64,000 nucleotides of DNA from Pseudoselenomonas ruminantium (GTDB lineage Bacteria; Bacillota; Negativicutes; Selenomonadales; Selenomonadaceae). A model generated the notes under the pieces. The model saw nothing but the letters and a program-made list of their open reading frames with translations. It was not told the origin of the DNA and made no database searches. This document shows positions 53,088 through 62,128 of the stretch, piece after piece. The position numbers were made by a program, and so were the translations under genes. Numbering within the stretch: position 1 is the first letter of the stretch; each line of letters begins with the position of its first letter. The stretch is from NCBI RefSeq assembly GCF_900104055.1, contig NZ_FNJQ01000007.1, forward strand, positions 35,926-99,925, in the 5' to 3' direction.

Positions 53088-53550
53088 GTATACCTTTTAT
53101 CTCCGTAATAGCGAAACATTTATCATCAACCAATTGTGTACCATCTTCTAAAGTCTGCTTATATTCCAATGGACACTTTATTATTCCTGTAATGGCTCCA
53201 CTCACCCGTAACACAATATTGTTTTCATCTGTATATACATCAATTGCGCTTCTGCCAGTTGCAGCTGACTTTATGTTCACGCAGTCCACTTCGATGACAT
53301 CCAGTTTTATCTTCAGACAATTTACGTTGCTAATTCGCCATTTTGCAGGCATGTTATCTGGCAATGCTCGCAATCGGATAACAAATTGTACAGAAGAAAC
53401 CATTTCCTTATTAGGACTAAGTTTGATATCCATATATTCAATATCTACATCATCTAATGCAGGGATATCATGTCCATACAGGTTTTCTATAAATATATTC
53501 TTATGGCAATAATTATACCAATTATACTCTCGTCTTATATCCTTCTTCAT
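53077..53550 (-). CDS. Imm50-like immunity protein
   Basis: A 157-residue protein. The block RALPDNMPAKWRISNVNCLKI, followed by paired strands ending KLDVIEVDCVN, resembles the PxxPxxKW-type core of Imm50 immunity proteins. The N-terminus (LYGHDIPALDDVDIEYM) also fits. It overlaps the upstream zinc-ribbon gene by 4 bp and the downstream unknown gene by 11 bp, so the three are an operon. Confidence 0.5.
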   Translation of the reverse strand: MKKDIRREYNWYNYCHKNIFIENLYGHDIPALDDVDIEYMDIKLSPNKEMVSSVQFVIRLRALPDNMPAKWRISNVNCLKIKLDVIEVDCVNIKSAATGRSAIDVYTDENNIVLRVSGAITGIIKCPLEYKQTLEDGTQLVDDKCFAITEIKGIHED

Positions 53551-54176
53551 AATGGCTGTGAATCAACCACTACTACATTGCACGCATCACAATAATAGAA
53601 ATACAAAAACATGTCACCAAAATAGAAATCTACGCCATTCAGCAATTCAATGTTCTCAAAATCACTGCCTGTTAATACTCCTACATATTGCATTTTTCTC
53701 CCACACTCTTTGCAACACATCTCTATGGGATCAGTCAAGGATACAGGTTTACCACCCAGTTTGCAGAAATAATCACACCCCATGCTTTCAATGATTTCTT
53801 CAACATCGAAGCATTCTAACGGCTCCAGTTTCAATCTCCGTACAGGCAATGGATATCCAATTTTATCTTCCTCATCTTGTTGCCATGCATCTGCGGTAGC
53901 AACCTCTAGCATCTTTACTGCCCTATCTTTCTCATCGATATGATAAAACTGCCTCTCCCAGCAGGTAGAGCAATTTACACAAGATATTAAAGGGAGTTCC
54001 TTTAATGAGCATTCAAGCCAGTTTAATTGTTCATCCTTAGTGTCTAATGTCAGTATCTGATGATAAGGCTCATCACAGATTGAACAGATTGGCATTTTCC
54101 ACGTATTTCCTCCAAAGTAGTGCCCATATCCACTTTTACCGAATATAGCAATTTGGCCATTATTGCTTCGAATCAT
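53547..54176 (-). CDS. Multi-CxxC zinc-ribbon protein of the immunity-like island
   Basis: A 209-residue protein with several CxxC motifs: CSIC near 31, CVNCSTC near 66-72, CKEC near 157 and CDAC near 195. These suggest two zinc ribbons. The segment FCKLGGKPVSLTDPIEMCCKECG resembles DUF1963/YwqG- and CbrC-like proteins that occur among immunity proteins. A frameshifted paralogue lies at 36917-37434. The start at 54176 opens a three-gene overlap series. Confidence 0.6.
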   Translation of the reverse strand: MIRSNNGQIAIFGKSGYGHYFGGNTWKMPICSICDEPYHQILTLDTKDEQLNWLECSLKELPLISCVNCSTCWERQFYHIDEKDRAVKMLEVATADAWQQDEEDKIGYPLPVRRLKLEPLECFDVEEIIESMGCDYFCKLGGKPVSLTDPIEMCCKECGRKMQYVGVLTGSDFENIELLNGVDFYFGDMFLYFYYCDACNVVVVDSQPL

Positions 54177-54203
54177 ATGTTTACCCCCTTCGCTCGCCTG
54201 TCA

Positions 54204-54749
54204 TCAGAAACTGCCGCCTCCTCCGCCCCCTCCACTACTACTGCTGCTAGCACTCGAACTGCTGGATTTTTTCACACGGACAACAGTCATGCCTACAAAG
54301 GTATCCTTTTGATTCGTAATATCTACGCTATCTTTTTTCAAATAATCATTCGCTTCCTTGGCTGCTGCAACATTTCCCATACAGTCTACCAACAGCACGG
54401 TAGAGATTACTGCTATAATAAAAGCTAATATTCCGGCCACCGCCGCATAAATCTTATTATATCTGTCCGGATCACTATCTTTTTCCTCATCATCTCCAGA
54501 CAGCTGTTTATCTACCCCTTCCGTGAAGGCAGTGAAACTATCCATATACTTGCCATTGGATAAGTCGGATAGAAAGCTCTCATTCAGCACCTCATCGATT
54601 AATTTAACAAGCTCCTTCCTGTCCGTCCCAGATTGAACCAATTTTTTGATTATATTCGAAACCACAAGGCTAGATTCTTGATCAAAATAATCCTTCATCA
54701 ACTTTTCTTTTTCATTATGACATAGTTTTACAAAATCATCGCCGGTCAT
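54204..54749 (-). CDS. Membrane protein with Ser- then Gly-rich C-terminal tail
   Basis: A 181-residue protein: N-terminal helical domain (about 1-95), one transmembrane segment (IYAAVAGILAFIIAVISTVLL, about 115-136), and a tail of consecutive serines followed by consecutive glycines ending GGGSF. Such tails are typical of YgcG/TPM-type membrane proteins. ATG at 54749 has AGGAGGG upstream. It follows the zinc-ribbon gene at 54769-55713, a pairing that also suggests a shared membrane role. Confidence 0.6.
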   Translation of the reverse strand: MTGDDFVKLCHNEKEKLMKDYFDQESSLVVSNIIKKLVQSGTDRKELVKLIDEVLNESFLSDLSNGKYMDSFTAFTEGVDKQLSGDDEEKDSDPDRYNKIYAAVAGILAFIIAVISTVLLVDCMGNVAAAKEANDYLKKDSVDITNQKDTFVGMTVVRVKKSSSSSASSSSSGGGGGGGSF

Positions 54750-54768
54750 ATTTCCCTCCTGTGTATGC

Positions 54769-55713
54769 TCATAAAACAATTGATAGAATTATAGGTATGC
54801 ACATAAGTACGTATTCGCCAACATAAGGCCAGCTAATCTTGATTATGTAATATAAAAGTCCCCAGAAAACACCAAATGTAAAAGAAAAAAACTGGAATGT
54901 TTTTATCCAGCTTACAGGAAGATCCCCAGCGACTTTACCTGTCTGCCCGTTCATCATAAACGTATAGATTTTGTTCTTATAACAACTGGTAAAAGGCACC
55001 ATATCTGCATAGTCAAAAGGCTCGATGCTTTCCATATAGTCATTATTCATTTTTTCACTGCCATCCACGGGGATTTTGGCAAAACTCATATTTCCTTGCC
55101 GCAGGCACTCATAGTGGCTGGTCTCTGTCACCGCTTCATCCCCATCGGTATAAACCCGAATTATTTTAGCACGAAAATTGGCAAGCGTGTTTACAAAGGA
55201 GTCAAAGAGCCAGAAGGGAACATATAGTGCTTGAACAGATTCAATCCGATTATTAGACATAAATCCCCTAGGCAGAAGCCACAAGCCCTTATAAAATTCC
55301 GATATTGCCTTCATGGCCTCATCCTTCGTCGTTTTAAAAGGGATAATGTAATCCGGCCGCAACGAACCACTAAATCGCTGTGGTATCATGACTGCATGGC
55401 CACAGTAACAGCATTCTGTAGCCATAGTATTACCATCCGCAATGATTTCCGCGCCACAGGATTCACAGACAAATGTCTTCATGGATGCCACTTCTTCGGG
55501 ACTCCATTTTTCCGCATTAGCTTTGTTCCACTTTATATCTTCATTATCTGCTGCCTGGGCCGCCATCAGCTCTTTAGCCCGATACAGCTCCTCTATTGCT
55601 GCTGCTTCGAGTTCCGTATCACAATGCTCACATTTTATTTTCTGCGTACCAGGTTGAAATTCCAACGGGGCACTGCAGTTCGGACATTTATATGCCACTG
55701 AAGTATCCGCCAC
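54769..55713 (-). CDS. TFIIB-type zinc-ribbon membrane protein
   Basis: A 314-residue protein. Two zinc ribbons lie at the N-terminus (CPNC...CEHC, about 9-33, and CESC...CCYCGH, about 83-105). A soluble middle domain (RPDYIIPFKTTKDEAMKAI) follows, then two C-terminal transmembrane segments (about 268-312). The start is GTG at 55713 behind AAGGGTGG. Proteins with this layout occur next to SPFH or TPM-like membrane proteins; here the next gene has a Gly-rich tail of that kind. Function unknown. Confidence 0.7.
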   Translation of the reverse strand: MADTSVAYKCPNCSAPLEFQPGTQKIKCEHCDTELEAAAIEELYRAKELMAAQAADNEDIKWNKANAEKWSPEEVASMKTFVCESCGAEIIADGNTMATECCYCGHAVMIPQRFSGSLRPDYIIPFKTTKDEAMKAISEFYKGLWLLPRGFMSNNRIESVQALYVPFWLFDSFVNTLANFRAKIIRVYTDGDEAVTETSHYECLRQGNMSFAKIPVDGSEKMNNDYMESIEPFDYADMVPFTSCYKNKIYTFMMNGQTGKVAGDLPVSWIKTFQFFSFTFGVFWGLLYYIIKISWPYVGEYVLMCIPIILSIVL

Positions 55714-55777
55714 TCTGCCACCCTTCTCTCATCTTGAACCTACATACGAAACCGTAGACCATTCTGCCATCTTATGC

Positions 55778-56140
55778 TTAGTCCTTAAAATCAGCCTGTC
55801 TGACCTTCAGGTCTTTAGGTGCTTCAAATTTAGGCGGTGCAACTTTCACCGTTCCGTTTGTTCTTGTACCTATAGACTTGTCTTCTTCCACTTTTTTCTT
55901 ATGTTCGTCAAGTTCCCTGGCCATTTTTTCTAAATCTTCCTCTGCTTTTGTATTGGCCGTCTCTACAGAACTTTCTGTTATGCTTTTCTCGGTATTTGTC
56001 TCAACAACCATATTGTCCGCTTTAGTATCCTGATTTACCAATGAATATCCCCAATAAAATGCTCCGACACCTATGAGAATCAGCAAAACCAGCATCAATA
56101 TCTTATATCGCATGCTTATTTCTACTATTTTTTTCAACAA
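55778..56140 (-). CDS. Single-pass membrane protein with charged coiled-coil region
   Basis: A 120-residue protein from a TTG start at 56140, chosen because AAGGGG lies 6 nt upstream. One transmembrane segment (MLVLLILIGVGAFYWGYSLV) is followed by an extracytoplasmic Glu/Lys-rich helix (EEDLEKMARELDEHKKKVEE) and a proline-containing tail. It starts 2 bp after the stop of the frameshifted gene upstream. No family recognised. Confidence 0.5.
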   Translation of the reverse strand: MLKKIVEISMRYKILMLVLLILIGVGAFYWGYSLVNQDTKADNMVVETNTEKSITESSVETANTKAEEDLEKMARELDEHKKKVEEDKSIGTRTNGTVKVAPPKFEAPKDLKVRQADFKD

Positions 56141-56142
56141 GT

Positions 56143-56626
56143 TTATCCCCTTTCTCCGTCTGTTACCCTTATATTCGTTATGTGGAGCCCCCATATAACA
56201 TTCCCATTGCTATCCATAATTCTCTTTGGCTTCTCACGGCTATTAAGAGCAAGTAACCGTCCTGGCCCTATTTCCTCTCTCCCATTCTGAATTACATCAT
56301 GTACATGTAAGATATAGTCTTCACGTTTCCGGTATAGAGGCTCATCAATTCCTATATAGTCATAATTCTCGCGAATCTCATCTATCACTCCAGATACAAT
56401 CGTACCTCCCGGATACTCTACCAGCAGTTCTTCATCCACAGGTCTTCCTTGTAGGATCTCTGCAATCTCATTAGTTTCTTCGTGTTCTATACGTGTCTCT
56501 TCAAACAAGTCAACCCCCAACGGCAGGTATATACTATTCTGCAGTTGCAGGAAATAATTCCTTGCCAATCATTTTTCCTAATACAGCTTCAGTCTCCAGC
56601 GAGAAACTCACATCTATTCTTTTCAT
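56143..56626 (-). pseudogene. Frameshifted unknown gene
   Basis: An ATG at 56626 with an AGGGAA site opens MKRIDVSFSLETEAVLGKM and stops at TAG 56534. The continuation lies in another frame from about 56568 (YLPLGVDLFEETR, DEELLVEYPGGTIVSGVID) to TGA 56143. Both pieces read sensibly and would join across a small indel near 56550, so this is probably one broken gene of about 155 codons. The product is unknown. Confidence 0.5.
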
Positions 56627-56773
56627 TATTCCCTACCTGCCATCCTCATCTTCCGTTCTCCTAACAGCTTCTATTGCTACTTGTTTTCATTTTCATGTAA
56701 ATACAAAAAATTATATTACAATATCATTAAACTATGATTAATTTTTCCTTAGCAGTTTCTTAGACTGTATTTA

Positions 56774-56806
56774 CAAAAAAGCTCCGAGGAACTTAAGCCT
56801 CGGAGC
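56774..56806 (-). terminator. Terminator downstream of the TrbB remnant
   Basis: A perfect 9-bp stem GCTCCGAGG/CCTCGGAGC (56781-56789 and 56798-56806) is followed on the minus strand by TTTTTTG. The rest of 56627-56823 shows no gene. Confidence 0.8.
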
Positions 56807-56823
56807 CCTTCTGCTATTTCTTT

Positions 56824-57474
56824 TTATTGCAATGGATGTGTTATGTATCTGCCTTTTTCACCGTCATAGTCGTCAATGCTCAATATCTCCTCTACTACAC
56901 GTCCTGTTCCCTTGCGCCTTAGGTACACAATGACATCTACTGCGCCGGCTATGGTTTCCTGCTGGGGAGTTACAGATACTCTTGATACCAGCTGCTCCAG
57001 ACGCCTGAGCGTCAGCATGGCAGAACTGCTATGTACTGTGGAGCAGCCACCATCATGGCCGGTATTCCATGCATCAAGGAGAGCCAGCGCTTCATCTCCC
57101 CGGACTTCTCCCACCACGATTCTGTCCGGCGTAGCCCGCAGGGTATCCCGTAGCAAATCGCTCATGCTGCAATTTTCGGTAACCTTCAGGGACAGATAGT
57201 TTCTGGCCGCACATTTCAGTTTCCTTGTATCCTCCAGCATCACAATCCGGTCATCGCTTCTGGATATTTCCGCCAGAATGGCGTTCAGGAACGTAGTCTT
57301 CCCCGACTTGGTTCCCCCTGCCGCGATGATGTTCTTCCTGTCCCGGATGGCCCCCAGTATGATTTCCCGCTGTCTTGCCGTAAGCACCCGCCCTTTCGAG
57401 AAGGTATCCACCCAGATTCTCGTATCCGGATTTACGATAATCTCATTAACGTCCTGATCCTGCAGAAAATTCAT
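56824..57474 (-). pseudogene. trbB: TrbB-type conjugation ATPase with internal deletion
   Basis: A 216-codon remnant of the conjugative VirB11/TrbB secretion ATPase. The N-terminal part (NEIIVNPDTRIWVDTFSKGR, about 10-29) jumps at once to VLTARQREIILGAIRDRKNI, skipping roughly 90-100 residues normally lying between. Walker A (GGTKSGKTT), DTRKL and VGEVRGDEALALLDAWNTG are intact. The deletion kept the frame but removed much of the N-terminal domain. It marks a former conjugative element in this island. Confidence 0.75.
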
Positions 57475-57495
57475 AATCTCAAAGCCCCACGAAGC

Positions 57496-58004
57496 CTACG
57501 ACATCATCAAATGCAAACTTGTTGACTGACGATACTTTGAATACAAGGGCACCGAATATGATGTATGGTTCGACGAGGAATTTTTATTAAAAGATGAACC
57601 TATCTCACCAAGTCGCTGCTTCCAATCACCATTTCCATACAGCTGTATAAGCTCCTCTTCAAGCTTAATTCCATATTGGCTGGCAATAAAGCCGATATTC
57701 CTATGAATAACCTCCTGTTTTTCTGACAGGCTTTTTCCAGTATCCGCACAAAGGCTTTCGCCACTGGCATAAAACCATACCCCAGAATATGGCAGTTCCT
57801 TACCTCCGTAATGCATCCAAACTCAATTCCCCGGATGAACATCATGTCCTCAGGTACCAAAGGCTCTATACTCGAAATACCATCCACAGTATCATGGTCA
57901 GAAACAGCAAACGTCTTTATCCCTGCTTGTCTAAGCCGTTCCAACAGGCTGCGGGTGTCATCCGTCCCATCTGAAGCACAAGTATGTATATGTAAATCAA
58001 TCAT
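57496..58004 (-). pseudogene. Frameshifted PHP-domain phosphoesterase
   Basis: The first frame opens MIDLHIHTCASDGT at 58004 and continues with FAVSDHDTVDG and CHILGYGF, the metal-binding PHP motifs. Sense then shifts to another frame near 57700-57715 (HRNIGFIASQYGIKLEEELI) and fades after about 57600. The gene is therefore broken and truncated. Intact relatives hydrolyse nucleotide or sugar phosphates. Confidence 0.65.
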
Positions 58005-58148
58005 CTTTTTCTCCAATCCAATCGTTTGTATCTCCACCATTTGCCTCCACTGGTTATATGATGGACGTTGAACAATTTGAAGGCCAGATAAGATAGTAAA
58101 CCGATAATATTTTTTGTGAATGAAAAATCGCATTAACTATAAAGAAAG

Positions 58149-58673
58149 TTATATTGCGAACTTATGATATATCCCTACAATATATGAAAAAAATAACATA
58201 CACCAAAAGTAAAACGCTATCCCCGAGTCGAAAACCAACAACTTGGTTACATTATTTTCCATGCACAATTTTTGCCATTTCTGCTGCCAGTCTCCCTTTT
58301 TCTTCAGAAACAATTTAATTATACCAGGAAAATACCAACCAACGTATAACGCATATTCCATACCCGTGGCCACTCTCACTTTATTCTTTTCATGCTTTAT
58401 CCTTTGCTGTATGATTTTGTACGTAGATTTCAAGGAGTTCCAAATTATCCATGGGCTTAACAACGCAAGCAGACCAAAGCCCCAAAATGTTATGAAATCA
58501 AAATAGTAATATACTGCTGAAACCGGTAAATAATCTCCACTCTCCCCGATTGCATAGCATCCTGTATAATCTGCAAAGCCATAGGAAGCGCCACCCAGCA
58601 GAATATGATTCGTTAAATACAGCAACACCAGCACTGCAGTAACCCGCTTATAAATTGAAAAAAACATTCCCAT
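58149..58673 (-). CDS. Unknown polytopic membrane protein
   Basis: A 174-residue protein with about four hydrophobic helices (AVLVLLYLTNHILLGG, FITFWGFGLLALLSPWIIW, YALYVGWYFPGIIKLFL, IAFYFWCMLFFSYIVGIY). ATG at 58673 has GGAGGTAACT upstream. No family recognised. AT-rich and isolated within the island. Confidence 0.55.
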   Translation of the reverse strand: MGMFFSIYKRVTAVLVLLYLTNHILLGGASYGFADYTGCYAIGESGDYLPVSAVYYYFDFITFWGFGLLALLSPWIIWNSLKSTYKIIQQRIKHEKNKVRVATGMEYALYVGWYFPGIIKLFLKKKGDWQQKWQKLCMENNVTKLLVFDSGIAFYFWCMLFFSYIVGIYHKFAI

Positions 58674-58852
58674 AGTTACCTCCAAGATTATTGTATCTAT
58701 TTCACAAATAATATTTATTATCATCCTGCTGTCCGATAAAATGGAATCTTCTCAGTGGAATATGATTGATAACCTCATTTTTCTGACTTGTCAATTCAAC
58801 ATTCTGCACTAGTACACTTCGCCAACAGTCAGGCATTATAATCTTATGCCGC

Positions 58853-59185
58853 TTAGGCATCTTTTATCTTAAATTTCCCTTCCTTTATCGCCAAATCCAT
58901 TTCCTCCTTCATAAGTTTTTCTGCCTGGTGCATACAGTTCCCTACTGCTTCTAAATGCTTATATTGATATCCAGCTTGATCTGCATATGCATGGCAGCCG
59001 CCTGCCAGCATCCAGCCATCAGAATCCCATGGTTCATGTCCTGATTCTAAAATCTCTCTATCTCTTTTATAGTATTTATAGACTAAATGTAAAATTCCCT
59101 TACTCAGTTCTTCTTGTGTATATGCCTTCTCCAGTTCAACTATTGTATTATTTATTGCTTCAAGTAATAATTCTTTATTTTTCAT
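58853..59185 (-). CDS. Unknown helical protein (110 aa)
   Basis: A soluble 110-residue protein, mainly helical, with ILHLVYKYYKRDREILESG and WMLAGGCHAYADQAGYQYKH. GAGGATAATG precedes the ATG. It resembles small helical immunity-like proteins in size and context only; the family is unknown. Confidence 0.5.
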   Translation of the reverse strand: MKNKELLLEAINNTIVELEKAYTQEELSKGILHLVYKYYKRDREILESGHEPWDSDGWMLAGGCHAYADQAGYQYKHLEAVGNCMHQAEKLMKEEMDLAIKEGKFKIKDA

Positions 59186-59225
59186 ATCATTATCCTCGCT
59201 TCACATAGGTCTATTCGATATCCTT

Positions 59226-59615
59226 TCACATAAGAAGCCAAATCAAGTCCTGCCCTGATATATGTTCCAGCAGTAATACTATCACCAGTCCGAATAGAGA
59301 TGCTATGCCATCCTCTATTATCCGTTTCTTAAATTCTTCTTCTGATATTTGTACCTGTGAATTGCTGATTTTCATTGCCCTCTTATAACACAATTCACCA
59401 ATATCTCTGGCGAAAAGATATGGTATCAGCTTTATAGGAAAAAAATGCATTATCGAATGATATTCATGATGTGTTACAGCTATCACATATATAACGATAT
59501 ACCAGTGTATAAATGCTCTTTTTTCCCCTCCGAATAACTTATACCATATCTTTTCCGCCCTTACAATTTCCGCGTTTCCCATTTTCGAATATGATGAATT
59601 GATCTTATTGTTCAT
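59226..59615 (-). CDS. Unknown membrane-associated protein (129 aa)
   Basis: ATG at 59615 has AGGAGACGC upstream; the longer frame would run into the AIM24-like gene. Two hydrophobic stretches (FIHWYIVIYVIAVTHH and a C-terminal IASLFGLVIVLLLEH) flank a charged middle part. No family recognised. Confidence 0.5.
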   Translation of the reverse strand: MNNKINSSYSKMGNAEIVRAEKIWYKLFGGEKRAFIHWYIVIYVIAVTHHEYHSIMHFFPIKLIPYLFARDIGELCYKRAMKISNSQVQISEEEFKKRIIEDGIASLFGLVIVLLLEHISGQDLIWLLM

Positions 59616-59640
59616 CCCGCGTCTCCTGCACACATCACCG

Positions 59641-60321
59641 TTATTTTGCCGGCACCATCGAACGAATCCATGCTTCAAAACCATTGGGATTTCTTGTCTG
59701 AATCAATACCGTGCCCGGCCCCCGGAACCGCGTCACCAGACATTCCCCTGACTTAATCCCAGATATCCATCCGCTGGAAGCTTTTTCGATTGTATAATCC
59801 ATATAGTCCGGCCATGCAACCAGATTTCCATTGTCAATGATGATTTCTTCTCCATCAGCAAGACTTAGGGGATGAATTGCACCGAAACTGCTTACAAATA
59901 AGGTTCCACTTCCTTTAACGTTTAATATAAAGAAACCTTCCCCTGAAAACAGTCCCTTAGACAGGTTCTGCATTTTTGTATCAAACTCAATTCCCTCTGT
60001 ACTTGCCATATAGCTGCCTTTTTGCACTCTCCAGCCATAAGAGCCATTCAATGCTAAATCAAGTATGCCACCGGGCAGAGAATGTCCCAGCAGTACCTCA
60101 CCTGCTCCTCTGGACGCAATTAACTCCTGACAGAAGAAACTTTCACCAGTCAGAAACTTCCGAGCAAGTCCAGATAACAATCCGCCATTCATCTTGCCTT
60201 CCACATCAATAGTGGCCGACATCGTTATCATAGCATCTGATTCTGCCTTCAGTTTTTCACCTCGCTCCAGCTGATATTTTACAATTGGAAAAGCCTCTGA
60301 GTACATAATTTCATATTTCAT
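59641..60321 (-). CDS. AIM24/TIGR00266-family protein
   Basis: A 226-residue beta-rich protein. The pattern ESDAMITMSATIDVEGKMNGG, the SFFCQEL block and the late LVAWPDYMDYTIEKA match the AIM24/TIGR00266 family, found in many bacteria and archaea with unclear roles. Clean start at 60321 with AGGTGG upstream. It looks intact, unlike several neighbours. Confidence 0.8.
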   Translation of the reverse strand: MKYEIMYSEAFPIVKYQLERGEKLKAESDAMITMSATIDVEGKMNGGLLSGLARKFLTGESFFCQELIASRGAGEVLLGHSLPGGILDLALNGSYGWRVQKGSYMASTEGIEFDTKMQNLSKGLFSGEGFFILNVKGSGTLFVSSFGAIHPLSLADGEEIIIDNGNLVAWPDYMDYTIEKASSGWISGIKSGECLVTRFRGPGTVLIQTRNPNGFEAWIRSMVPAK

Positions 60322-60364
60322 TTTAAACCACCTGTCCTTCTTTATTCTTTAATTTAGAGGTAAC

Positions 60365-60523
60365 CTAGCCTTGTTTATTGCTGACAGTTATTGCAGCGCC
60401 TAATACATCATTCCAGCGTCTCGCTATCTCATCCCAGGGATTAACAGTATTCCACCCGTTTGGAAATCGGAGCTCATCCTGCAGTTCCTTACGATAACTA
60501 AGCAGACTGTTTCTTATCTTCAT
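60365..60523 (-). CDS. Short unknown ORF (52 aa)
   Basis: A small ORF with an AAAGAAG site reading SLLSYRKELQDELRFPNGWN then NPWDEIARRWNDVLGAA. Trp and Pro content looks protein-like, but the length suggests a fragment of a larger gene. Nothing else is seen between 60322 and 60579. Confidence 0.35.
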   Translation of the reverse strand: MKIRNSLLSYRKELQDELRFPNGWNTVNPWDEIARRWNDVLGAAITVSNKQG

Positions 60524-60579
60524 AATACTTCTTTAATTCGTTGCTGTTCATCGATTTATCAATCCCCACTCATTTTTCA

Positions 60580-61095
60580 TCAATCCATGTCAACCCATAA
60601 GTGATATTTCCCACAGTGCAGGCATTGAAATAAATATCCACGCATATATCCATCTTTATTTAAGCATTCTTCTAAATCTTCTATAGGGATTAATGGATCA
60701 CGTTCCACATATTCCTTGAGAATTTCCTCTTTACATCCCAATTTTTCGAGTTCTTCGATTCCTGCATATCCAATATACTTACAATAATCATCACAGCATA
60801 CCAGCCAGTATTCTCCCTGCCAGGAAAGGTACCCTGGTGTCCTATGAAATAATTCGTCCCGCTTAGCTGGATCACTTACCGGGTCTGCATCATCAATAAA
60901 ATCGCCGTGAAATTTTGCTGCGGCACTTCCATCACTGACACAATGGAGACATATGCAATCAACATCAACCTTGGTATACATTGTTTCGATATATTCATTT
61001 ACACGCTTGCCACAGCATTGGCATACTCCCTCTGCATGAATCAAGGCGTCATCTTCATATATGTTTGGAAAATACTTGAAATTAACCTTTTTCAT
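60580..61095 (-). CDS. CbrC (UPF0167)-family protein
   Basis: A 171-residue protein with CCGKRV and CLHC cysteine pairs, the FPNIYEDDALIHAEGVCQCC opening and the TPGYLSWQGEYWLVCCDDYC core that define CbrC/UPF0167. E. coli CbrC affects colicin E2 tolerance, and relatives occur among polymorphic-toxin immunity genes. ATG at 61095 has GGTGGAGC upstream; the longer frame lacks it. Confidence 0.8.
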   Translation of the reverse strand: MKKVNFKYFPNIYEDDALIHAEGVCQCCGKRVNEYIETMYTKVDVDCICLHCVSDGSAAAKFHGDFIDDADPVSDPAKRDELFHRTPGYLSWQGEYWLVCCDDYCKYIGYAGIEELEKLGCKEEILKEYVERDPLIPIEDLEECLNKDGYMRGYLFQCLHCGKYHLWVDMD

Positions 61096-61171
61096 ATGCT
61101 CCACCTTTTCTAACACTTTACTCTTTCACATTGGCAAGTCTATAGTTATAAAACTTAACTATTCCTATAGA

Positions 61172-61420
61172 TTACTTTCCTTCTTTCTTTTTCCTGACAA
61201 CAAGTCTCAATCCATCTTTCATATATCCATTATCTTTCTCATGATAATCCCATCCATTTTCAGTTAAATATTGCATGTAAAAGTCTTTAATTTCATCATC
61301 GGATAAGGAAGTTGCAAATTCTGCATCCAATGAAACAGAACTCCCCCAGGGGCTCTCGTTTCTATCATCCATTTGAAATCCTTCTATTCTACACACCTTA
61401 TACTCATTATTACGCGGCAA
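61172..61420 (-). CDS. Small unknown protein, probably 5'-truncated (82 aa)
   Basis: The ORF begins at a TTG without a well-placed site and reads ATSLSDDEIKDFYMQYLTEN, GWDYHEKDNGYMKDGLRLVV. This looks like the C-terminal half of a small secreted or immunity-like protein. Loss of the 5' end is likely. Unknown family. Confidence 0.4.
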   Translation of the reverse strand: MPRNNEYKVCRIEGFQMDDRNESPWGSSVSLDAEFATSLSDDEIKDFYMQYLTENGWDYHEKDNGYMKDGLRLVVRKKKEGK

Positions 61421-61459
61421 CTCTCCATTGTGAAATGGTACTTTTTAGTGTTGTCATGA

Positions 61460-62065
61460 TTATTGTATTTTTAGAGACTCTATAGTGTGTTTGGCATTTT
61501 GGGCAGCTTTACCATTATCTGCACGATAGCAGCACATTATTTTCCAGAATTCGTTGCTCTCATTTATACCAAGTCCTTGCATCTCCCATTCTTCATCATC
61601 AACAGCATACTTTATTTTCGCGTAAGTCACATTTTTTCCGTTTATTATTCGCGGTTCAAGTGACTGAACTTCTGTTTTTTGTTTCTCACTGTTATTAAAA
61701 CTAGACATAAAAGTCCGCTTATTGAAATTTACTTTGATATTTGGATCCGACACAACACCATGGTAAACAACAACAAATATTCCGCCCTCCATCCCCTCAT
61801 GAGTATAGCTTTCAGCTTTTTTAAGGTTAGGATCTCCCTTTGATGACAAATCCATGTGTTTGTCAAGTTCAAAAGGCAGTTCAAGTCTGAGCATCCTACC
61901 ATCATCTTGCTTTAAGTTCGCCAATTGCCAGCTGGTGATATTTTTTTCAGTAACTATAGGCAATTGACTATGGGTATAGTTTTCTATTTTATTGGAATAT
62001 TTTATTGTCATAAGAACAAGCATAGGAAGTCCTATTATAATAAATCGCTTCCAAAAAGTGTTCAT
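61460..62065 (-). CDS. Unknown protein with N-terminal membrane anchor
   Basis: A 201-residue protein with a signal-anchor (RFIIIGLPMLVLMTI, about 7-21) and a soluble extracytoplasmic domain (GIFVVVYHGVVSDPN, NVTYAKIKYAVDDEEW). AGGAGATG precedes the ATG. No family recognised. Confidence 0.55.
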   Translation of the reverse strand: MNTFWKRFIIIGLPMLVLMTIKYSNKIENYTHSQLPIVTEKNITSWQLANLKQDDGRMLRLELPFELDKHMDLSSKGDPNLKKAESYTHEGMEGGIFVVVYHGVVSDPNIKVNFNKRTFMSSFNNSEKQKTEVQSLEPRIINGKNVTYAKIKYAVDDEEWEMQGLGINESNEFWKIMCCYRADNGKAAQNAKHTIESLKIQ

Positions 62066-62128
62066 GATTTAATCATCTCCTAGTGGTGCAATAACTCCAT
62101 ATACTATTTCTTCTTTGGCTATTTTTAC

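Noticed and set aside
56824..57474. Functional conjugation ATPase
   Set aside because: A large internal segment is missing and no other transfer gene is present.
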